12,500 nt of DNA from Zygnema cylindricum (Eukaryota > Streptophyta > Zygnematophyceae > Zygnematales > Zygnemataceae), in assembly GCA_037447655.1 (NCBI GenBank), contig JBBHKE010001432.1:79018-91517 (forward strand). The letters run 5' to 3'. The notes beneath the pieces were generated by a model that saw only the letters and a list, made by a program, of their open reading frames with translations, made no database searches and was not told the origin of the DNA. The position numbers and the translations under genes are program-made. Of this stretch, positions 8,811-12,500 are shown in pieces (the stretch's first letter is position 1; each line of letters begins with the position of its first letter).

Positions 8811-9599
8811 AATTACAGTGACTAATCCATGCGGATATTGCTTCAATCTTTTCCCAACCATTCAGACAACTCACCTAACTATCGGCTTTACAATCTCTTC
8901 TGCATTTGCCGCCTCCTTCACTTCACTAAACGCCACGCCACGTGGCACCTTGAGAATGCTGCCATTGGCCACGCCATTGGCTCGTCCGTACACTGCCCCA
9001 TTGGCCGCCCCATTGGAAGCCCCACAATGGACCGCTACTCGAGATCTGTCCAGTTTTCCATGACCAGTGGAGGGAGATCTGAGGCTGTGAAGGGATGTCT
9101 GAGCGAGTCTATCAGTAAGGACTGACAATGAGCTCTGCCCTGACTGTGAAATCTTGCTGCTGATTCTGCCACTGCACAAACGACAAAAACAAGAAAAAAA
9201 ATCAAAACAGGAAAACAAGTCCAAAAAAGGAAAGAGGAGGAGAAGGAGAGATAGAGGGAGAGGGAGAGGGAGAGATAGGAAAACAACAAAAAAAGTAGCA
9301 GTTGCGGATAAACTGCGATGGCTGGGACTGGAAGATGCTTCATTAATTCACCCATGCTTGCATTAGCTTACGGAAATTCTCACACAATTGAGCAAAAAAA
9401 AAAAAAAAGTAGCTGTTAAATAAAGTTTTTCCAAAGCCAGGTGGCAGGGGAGATGGGTGCAAAACCTGGCAGCTAGGGCGACAGTACGTCCAGAAGCGCT
9501 GGGCCGCTCCTGAAGTGCCACGTGTTCAGCAACGCTAAGAAAGCTAGCAGCTGACGGCGACGTCATAGCCATACATGCCTCCCTTGCACCAGCCAACAT
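4070..9599 (-). CDS. RIBA3: RIBA3-like chloroplast riboflavin biosynthesis protein (GCHII domain intact, DHBPS domain degenerate)
   Basis: Proposed CDS: complement of 9466-9599, 8875-9171, 8241-8421, 7658-7879, 7063-7198, 6410-6596, 5955-6078, 5442-5738, 5047-5172 and 4070-4183 (1818 bases, 605 residues). All nine introns start GT and end AG and the phases match throughout. Residues 1 to about 60 are Ser/Ala/Arg-rich, like a plastid transit peptide. Residues about 190-390 are the DHBPS domain ([27 protein letters not shown]). Residues about 395-595 are GCHII, with zinc ligands Cys444, Cys455 and Cys457, GRGIGL at 485-489, Tyr496 and Arg519. In the family, GCHII opens GTP to a diaminopyrimidine and DHBPS makes the four-carbon unit from ribulose 5-phosphate, together starting plastid flavin synthesis. 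Here the DHBPS loop, normally close to DDEDRENEGDL, reads [11 protein letters not shown] (210-220), so that activity should be absent. Arabidopsis RIBA3 likewise keeps only GCHII. The family call is secure. The paralogue name is inferred from the residue losses, and independent loss in this lineage is possible. Confidence 0.93.
4242..4403. repeat. 81-bp imperfect tandem duplication in intron 9
   Basis: Two neighbouring copies, 4242-4322 and about 4323-4403, both begin AAACCATAGGTTT and share CAGAATCACATGT and a TAAAC...AAAACAC block. They lie near the 3' end of the longest RIBA intron and have no coding potential. Confidence 0.8.
5047..5172 (-). CDS. RIBA3: RIBA exon 9 (GCHII, guanine-binding segment)
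   Basis: Residues 527-568, starting [20 protein letters not shown], which matches the conserved LGV-R-LLTNNP segment of GCHII, and ending [10 protein letters not shown]. The acceptor is CTTTCAG and the donor TCTG|GTATGA. The long open frame 4952-5191 on this strand is in another phase and is only a shadow of this exon. Confidence 0.97.
5442..5738 (-). CDS. RIBA3: RIBA exon 8 (GCHII catalytic core)
   Basis: Residues 428-526, 99 whole codons. It holds nearly all GCHII active-site features: [19 protein letters not shown] with the three zinc cysteines (444, 455, 457), [28 protein letters not shown] with Tyr496 (like Tyr105 of the E. coli enzyme) and LPIDSREY with Arg519 (like the nucleophilic Arg128). 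No key residue is missing, so GTP cyclohydrolase II activity is expected. Confidence 0.98.
5955..6078 (-). CDS. RIBA3: RIBA exon 7 (DHBPS-GCHII junction)
   Basis: Completes Arg386 and encodes residues 387-427. [20 protein letters not shown] and then [15 protein letters not shown] correspond to the linker and first strands of GCHII. The donor is AAG|GTAAGC and the acceptor ATATTGCAG. The phase-0 join to exon 8 gives AMVK-GDIG as in the family. Confidence 0.96.
6410..6596 (-). CDS. RIBA3: RIBA exon 6 (C-terminal DHBPS half)
   Basis: Completes Gly324 and runs to residue 386 (split). It contains [15 protein letters not shown], where the usual Thr of GHTEA is Ala333, then [20 protein letters not shown] and VSISDLV. 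The domain fold is retained although the catalytic loop in exon 4 is lost. The acceptor is ATGGAGCAG and the donor GTTAG|GTGAGA. Confidence 0.96.
7063..7198 (-). CDS. RIBA3: RIBA exon 5 (DHBPS substrate motifs)
   Basis: Residues 279-323 plus one base of Gly324. It carries [17 protein letters not shown], the conserved ribulose-phosphate binding segment, and [10 protein letters not shown] with the metal-binding histidine (His315) still present. The donor is AAAG|GTATGT and the acceptor TTTATCAG. Confidence 0.96.
7658..7879 (-). CDS. RIBA3: RIBA exon 4 (DHBPS core with degenerate metal loop)
   Basis: Residues 205-278, 74 whole codons, starting [17 protein letters not shown]. In active enzymes this place holds an Arg-Glu-x-Glu-Gly-Asp loop that binds magnesium and the substrate phosphate. 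Here Arg is Ala214, the two Glu are Gly215 and Val217, and Asp is Asn219. The frame is unbroken on both sides and the rest of the fold ([25 protein letters not shown]) is well kept, so this is substitution, not a frameshift. Confidence 0.95.
8192..8234. repeat. (GA)n microsatellite at the 5' end of RIBA intron 3
   Basis: An uninterrupted run of about 21 AG units. On the transcribed strand it is (CT)n and starts right after the first six intron bases, GTACTG. Such runs are length-variable, and this one lies within U1 snRNP range of a 5' splice site. Confidence 0.95.
8241..8421 (-). CDS. RIBA3: RIBA exon 3 (linker and start of the DHBPS domain)
   Basis: Residues 144 (split) to 204. An acidic, Ser/Pro-rich linker leads into [15 protein letters not shown], the first helix of the DHBPS fold. 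The chosen acceptor is TTTCGATTGCAG at 8433-8422, the best site matching the phase-2 donor of exon 2. A weaker in-phase AG at 8504-8503 would add 27 residues. The donor CAAG|GTACTG is followed directly by a (CT)n run. Confidence 0.8.
8564..8804. repeat. Purine-rich tract ending in (GA)14, RIBA intron 2
   Basis: Largely A/G on the plus strand (pyrimidine in the transcript), ending in a pure (GA)n run at 8777-8804. It fills much of intron 2. The Ser/Leu-rich minus-strand open frames at 8541-8861 and 8632-8874 are products of this low complexity and not genes. Confidence 0.85.
8875..9171 (-). CDS. RIBA3: RIBA exon 2 (N-terminal linker, Ala-Asn-Gly repeats)
   Basis: Residues 46-143. The acceptor TTTGTGCAG follows a long pyrimidine tract and the donor is TTAG|GTGAGT, both strong. 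The sequence is Ser-rich at first, then has a low-complexity stretch with four Asn-Gly pairs (98-115, [18 protein letters not shown]), then a short helical tail ending EEIVKPIV. It matches no catalytic domain and is probably a disordered linker between transit peptide and DHBPS domain. Confidence 0.75.
9228..9280. repeat. Purine-rich low-complexity tract, RIBA intron 1
   Basis: A run of GGA/GAGGGA-like units on the plus strand, so a pyrimidine tract in the transcript. It lies upstream of the intron 1 acceptor and could add to its polypyrimidine signal. Confidence 0.75.
9466..9599 (-). CDS. RIBA3: RIBA exon 1 (start codon, transit peptide)
   Basis: Encodes residues 1-44 and two bases of residue 45, beginning [20 protein letters not shown]. 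It is rich in Ala, Ser and Arg with few acidic residues, as expected of a plastid transit peptide. An in-frame TAG at 9653-9651 lies 54 bases upstream, so this is the first in-frame ATG. The exon end is the weakest join of the model: AG|GTTTTG at 9467-9460 is a poor donor, chosen because it alone gives the phase exon 2 needs without running into the F-rich T-tract that follows. Confidence 0.6.
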
Positions 9600-9660
9600 A
9601 GTGCTGAAAATTATAAGGATGAATGAGAGAAGATGAGAGAAGAAGAAACCCTAATTTACG
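9600..9660 (-). promoter_or_regulatory. RIBA 5' leader with telo-box
   Basis: Directly upstream of the RIBA ATG the transcribed strand is pyrimidine-rich (TTCTTCTTCTCTCATC) and contains TTAGGGTTT at 9654-9646, the telo-box (AAACCCTAA on the plus strand). In plants this element is common in promoters and leaders of translation-related and housekeeping genes. TTTTCAG at 9610-9604, five bases before the ATG, resembles an acceptor, so a short 5' UTR intron is possible. No clear TATA box was identified. Confidence 0.4.
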
Positions 9661-10200
9661 AGGAGGAATGCGCAGGTAGGATGGAGCTGCAACTGCAAAT
9701 CAATGGCAAAGTGTCTTTACATTCAACCTATTGGCAGAAGTACTATGATAAAGTGAAATTAAAGTGTCGATAAAAATTTGTATTGAGGTACTGTAGCAGT
9801 ACAGTTCGTACTGTACTTCCAGTATCTTTTTTTTTGGAGGAGTTCGATGACGATCTTGTGGGGAGCGGTCATGTGGCGCACAGGGCGTGAGGGAAGGCGA
9901 GACATGGGGGGCCACTGGATACACGCGCTCTTCTGACAATTAGCCAATCATGCAACGCCACCTCACTCTATTTCCGCGCCCGACTTGGGGCAGGCCGCTC
10001 TTTCGTGGGTACGCGTCATTTGGTCGCAAGGGAATGTTGCTCGACATGTGGACGATGAGTTGTAGTCAAAAATACAGTGCGGTACATCAATGGCTCAGGT
10101 TTGAAATGTACTGTGGTGTACTGTTTTTGTACTGTACCGAACTTAGAAATTAACAAGGGCGGAGTCTCGTAAACTGGGCGACTAGAACTGTGGAGAATCC
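9656..10200. other. Spacer upstream of RIBA with GTACTGTAC palindrome clusters
   Basis: No gene was recognised. Two clusters of GTACTGT/ACAGTAC words lie at 9788-9816 and 10072-10137. In the first, CAGTAC and GTACTG at 9797-9813 are inverted around five bases and could form a hairpin. Further copies are at 10461-10479 (including the perfect palindrome TACAGTACTGTA) and at 10598-10605. They may be remnants of terminal repeats of a non-autonomous DNA transposon, but no clean element ends or target-site duplication could be defined. Confidence 0.5.
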
Positions 10201-10280
10201 AATGGCGCTGTCATACTTTCAGCCGTCAGATGCAAAATCAAATGGTGCTGTCACACTGTCAACCGTCAAATTCATTGAGT
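10201..10280. repeat. 40-bp tandem pair
   Basis: Two adjacent 40-base units, 10201-10240 and 10241-10280, start AATGGCGCTGTCATACT and AATGGTGCTGTCACACT. They differ at 5 of the first 30 positions and diverge after that. Each carries a CCGTCA word. Confidence 0.8.
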
Positions 10281-10859
10281 AGTGACAAATTTCTGGTTGG
10301 TCTCACAGAATTCCCTAATCGCTCAGAATAATTTTGAAATCCGTACGTGGTTTAAAATTATATACCTTCGGCGGCTGTTCGTATTCCTTGTTGGTCACAC
10401 TATTTGTTGAATTATTTTTTCATACTTCATGTTTTGTCCCAGGTGTTTCTGAACCGAGTCTACAGTACTGTACTGTACCTTTTTACGGACGTTCTGTCCG
10501 TGGCAATAATGCTTCGGGAGTCGTTTCACCGACATTCCGTTCGTTGCGACTGAAGTTAGCGCAATTACTGGCGTTACTGCCGGCGCTCACAATAATCGTA
10601 CAGTATCCTGTCCGAATTGTCACTGACGTTTACAATTCGATTCTTCGCTTCTTCTCGTCTTCTGATTTTTTCACCGACTTCTCTCCAAATTGTCATCTCA
10701 AAAATTTAAAGCAAGCTTTGTGGACAACGCACTGTATCGTAAAATTGATTGACACCCTGGATTCTCGTGGCTATGCCAATCATAGAGCTTTCTCGGGTCT
10801 ATTTCTGCTGTCCAAGTGTCCATCGCATTTTGATGTACGACCACTCTTTGGACCGCCGA

Positions 10860-10889
10860 GTGCGCTGATGTTGCCAAACGTCAGCGCAC
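10860..10889. repeat. 13-bp inverted repeat with a 4-base loop
   Basis: GTGCGCTGATGTT and AACGTCAGCGCAC are reverse complements with a single mismatch, separated by GCCA. They would form a stable stem in DNA or RNA. The right arm includes ACGTCA, the core of plant bZIP (TGACG) sites. Confidence 0.9.
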
Positions 10890-10892
10890 GCT

Positions 10893-10908
10893 ATTGGCTC
10901 ATAAAAGG
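10893..10908 (+). promoter_or_regulatory. CCAAT/TATA-like pair after the hairpin
   Basis: ATTGG (inverted CCAAT) at 10893-10897 and ATAAAAGG at 10901-10908 follow the hairpin at once. Their spacing is too tight for a textbook CCAAT-TATA arrangement and no convincing plus-strand gene follows, so the promoter reading is tentative. Confidence 0.2.
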
Positions 10909-10920
10909 CCAGTCTGCGTC

Positions 10921-11131
10921 ATAGTACGCACTTTTAGAGCGACTTTGTCATATTTTTGGCCATTCAAAATACGCCGCGTTGACAGATTAAAAGATAGAAA
11001 ATACGGGAAGACGCTGGTTTGGGCCATAATACGCACTTATTGTGCAGCTTGTAGGACGTGGGTCGTACTTTTGGCCATTCACAATTTGCTTCTGTACCTT
11101 TACAAATCAAAAGACTAGAAATACGGAAAAA
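10921..11131. repeat. Imperfect tandem duplication of about 105 bp
   Basis: Copy one begins ATAGTACGCACTT at 10921 and copy two ATAATACGCACTT at 11026. Both then contain TTTTGGCCATTCA and end with an A-rich AAAAGA..AGAAA(A)TACGG block. The copies differ by an indel of about 13 bases and many substitutions. The open frame 10894-11118 runs across both copies and has no protein-like features. Confidence 0.75.
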
Positions 11132-11994
11132 CCAAATATATGTCGGAGGTTATACGCGTATTTTAAAATGAAAAGTTTGAACAAAGTGTGAAAGAACAAT
11201 GTCGATCCTGCGGCCTTCTTTCGAAAGTTATCTAACATTTGGCATGCATAGTTTAGTGTGGAATTCTCACTACCGATAGCGATGTGCTACAATGAATTGA
11301 AAGTTTCCTAAAGGGTACAAAATGACGAACCTACCATGGCTTTGGACAGCTGCTTTGGAATTTAATCTGGTAAAACTGTGTAAAAAAATGAATTGTACAT
11401 TATAGTTTATAATAGTTTAACGACCTTTTTAATTTACGGGACATTTCTTTGTTGTTGGTCTTGTTCTTGTTGTTCTTTTCAATCTTCTTTGGTAGCTTGC
11501 CCTTGTTCGCGTGCCAATTCTTCTTTGCGGTGTTTTCCCAATTAGATTGCTGCCACCCGAGTTCAGTTTTCCAATGTCGTGTTTTCCTTTAAGTTTTCTT
11601 GTTCCCATACGCATTTCCTTAACGAAGGATCCCACTTCAAAGATAGTGTCACAGGCATGGATTACGGAATTTTATTCAACCACTGATCGTGAAGGCTGCA
11701 TTGGAGAAATAGACAGAGAAACAGGAAACCAAAGTTGGTGGTTGGCCTAGCTGAAACTTAGACAATTTCCTACAGTCGTGTACGAAGGACCTCCTAGTGA
11801 TATTTGATGGGAGCTGCGCGATAGAATCGCTCGAAACATACAATATCGTGATGTCCCGACATAATCATGATATTTGGGACGAACAGAGTTTAGAATGTCT
11901 TTTTTTTTTGCCATGTGAGAATTGTGTGTGAAAAAAAAAAAGTTTGACAAACGCATCACCGGCGCGAGAATATCTCGCCACAAGTTGAAGCCAA
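11132..11994. other. Spacer with no recognised gene
   Basis: Mixed composition with no tandem repeats. It holds a TTG/TTC-rich stretch at about 11450-11500 and a T10 and an A11 run facing each other at 11900-11909 and 11931-11941. Open frames on both strands (11429-11635, 11511-11750, 11747-12133) overlap each other and match no family known to me. Confidence 0.4.
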
Positions 11995-12312
11995 ATGGAG
12001 GTGGCCAAGAAGAAGCACCATCCAACCTCTTATCGCCAGAAGTACTGCAACTCAGAGAATCAAGATACCGAGCCGGGGACAGTAGTCTACACTGAGAAGA
12101 GGAGGATTCTAAGAGCTGCCGAGTGGAAGTCACATGAAGGTGGCCGCAGGGGAGGCACTTCAGATGTTTTCACCGTAAACGGAGGAGGAAAACTGCCTGT
12201 CTGGCTTAAACACGGGAGAAGGTGGAGAAACAAAAAGGGATGTCGCCTCGCAATGGTCTCTCACTCAACAAGCCTGCAGTCAATGCTACTTTTGGTCACT
12301 TTTGGACAATGA
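11995..12312 (+). CDS. Hypothetical basic open frame, 105 codons
   Basis: Starts with ATG and is richer in G+C than its surroundings. The product is strongly basic (many Lys, Arg and His, for example MEVAKKKHHPTSYRQKY and LKHGRRWRNKKG). No domain, signal peptide or membrane segment is seen, and the opposite strand is open over part of the same stretch. It could be an exon, a decayed transposon piece or chance. No function is proposed. Confidence 0.15.
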   Translation: MEVAKKKHHPTSYRQKYCNSENQDTEPGTVVYTEKRRILRAAEWKSHEGGRRGGTSDVFTVNGGGKLPVWLKHGRRWRNKKGCRLAMVSHSTSLQSMLLLVTFGQ

Positions 12313-12500
12313 TTAGAGAATGCATAGAAGCAGACAGAGTTAAGTACCCAAAAATAGCGAGCTGAGATGTCTATGAGTGGCTGATGTTGTCTCACCATTG
12401 TCTGCAATTAAAATCCCACTTCAAGTCCATGGACTGTTGAAGGGCCTGTCTCATGTTATGAGCCACTAGGTTTTCTTCGTCTTCCACAGTTTGCGAAAAA
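12313..12500. other. Window end, nothing recognised
   Basis: Short frames only. CTTCGTCTTCCACAG at about 12475-12489 resembles a plus-strand 3' splice site, so an exon could begin at the edge of the window, but too little follows to judge. Confidence 0.3.

Noticed and set aside
8541-8874. Leu/Ser-rich minus-strand open frames that look like membrane segments
   Set aside because: Translation of the CT-rich low-complexity tract of intron 2.
8937-8946. GCCACGTGGC, a perfect G-box palindrome
   Set aside because: It lies inside coding exon 2 and is explained by the codons there; no evidence for regulation.
10334-10924. Open frame of 196 codons on the plus strand
   Set aside because: It begins at TTG, spans the GTACTGTAC palindrome and half of the hairpin, and its composition looks random with no domain. 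It could be a decayed transposon exon, but nothing in it supports that.
11900-11941. T10 and A11 runs that could pair as a hairpin
   Set aside because: Homopolymer runs are frequent in this AT-rich DNA, and there is no other complementarity between them.
11429-12133. Overlapping open frames on both strands resembling possible retroelement remnants
   Set aside because: No reverse transcriptase, protease, integrase or gag zinc-knuckle motif could be found in any frame, and no LTR pair is visible.
1-12500. tRNA, rRNA, CRISPR array or riboswitch
   Set aside because: No cloverleaf, rRNA-like or spaced-repeat pattern was found. The 19-bp array has no unique spacers, and no FMN-type riboswitch is expected or seen before this nuclear gene.

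Overview
The window is nuclear DNA from a green plant, most likely a land plant. It carries an intron-rich gene whose introns follow the GT-AG rule and whose product looks plastid-targeted. Coding exons are visibly richer in G+C than the AT-rich introns and spacers around them. No ribosome binding sites, operons or bacterial-style gene packing are seen. The lineage cannot be fixed further from the sequence alone.

The one gene recognised with certainty is on the minus strand, from the ATG at 9599 to the stop at 4070. It is a RIBA-family riboflavin biosynthesis gene, assembled here from ten exons (1818 coding bases, 605 residues). It has a serine/alanine-rich N-terminus that looks like a transit peptide, a 3,4-dihydroxy-2-butanone-4-phosphate synthase (DHBPS) domain and a GTP cyclohydrolase II (GCHII) domain. 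The GCHII domain keeps its zinc cysteines and catalytic residues. The DHBPS domain has lost most of its acidic metal-binding loop. This is the pattern of the monofunctional plant RIBA3 type: the protein should still open the GTP ring but should not make dihydroxybutanone phosphate from ribulose 5-phosphate. A second protein elsewhere in the genome would have to supply that activity.

Layout from left to right: 1-322, what looks like the last exon of a plus-strand gene with an ARM/HEAT-like helical C-terminus, preceded by a CCCTCT-rich tract; 323-1470, AT-rich spacer including its 3' UTR; 1471-2521, a degenerate minisatellite with a clear 19-bp period, in which every open frame is an artefact; 2522-4069, AT-rich spacer that includes the 3' UTR of RIBA; 4070-9599, RIBA; 9600-9655, a pyrimidine-rich 5' leader with a telo-box; 9656-11140, a spacer full of short duplications, GTACTGTAC palindromes and a strong hairpin; 11141-12500, no recognised gene, with one weak basic open frame at 11995-12312. 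The left-hand gene and RIBA converge on the minisatellite.

The most interesting points are the decayed DHBPS loop beside an intact GCHII domain, the 19-bp array with its internal duplication, the (CT)n tract placed six bases inside a 5' splice site, and the repeat-dense region upstream of the RIBA promoter. All positions and reading frames were worked out by hand and no database search was possible.
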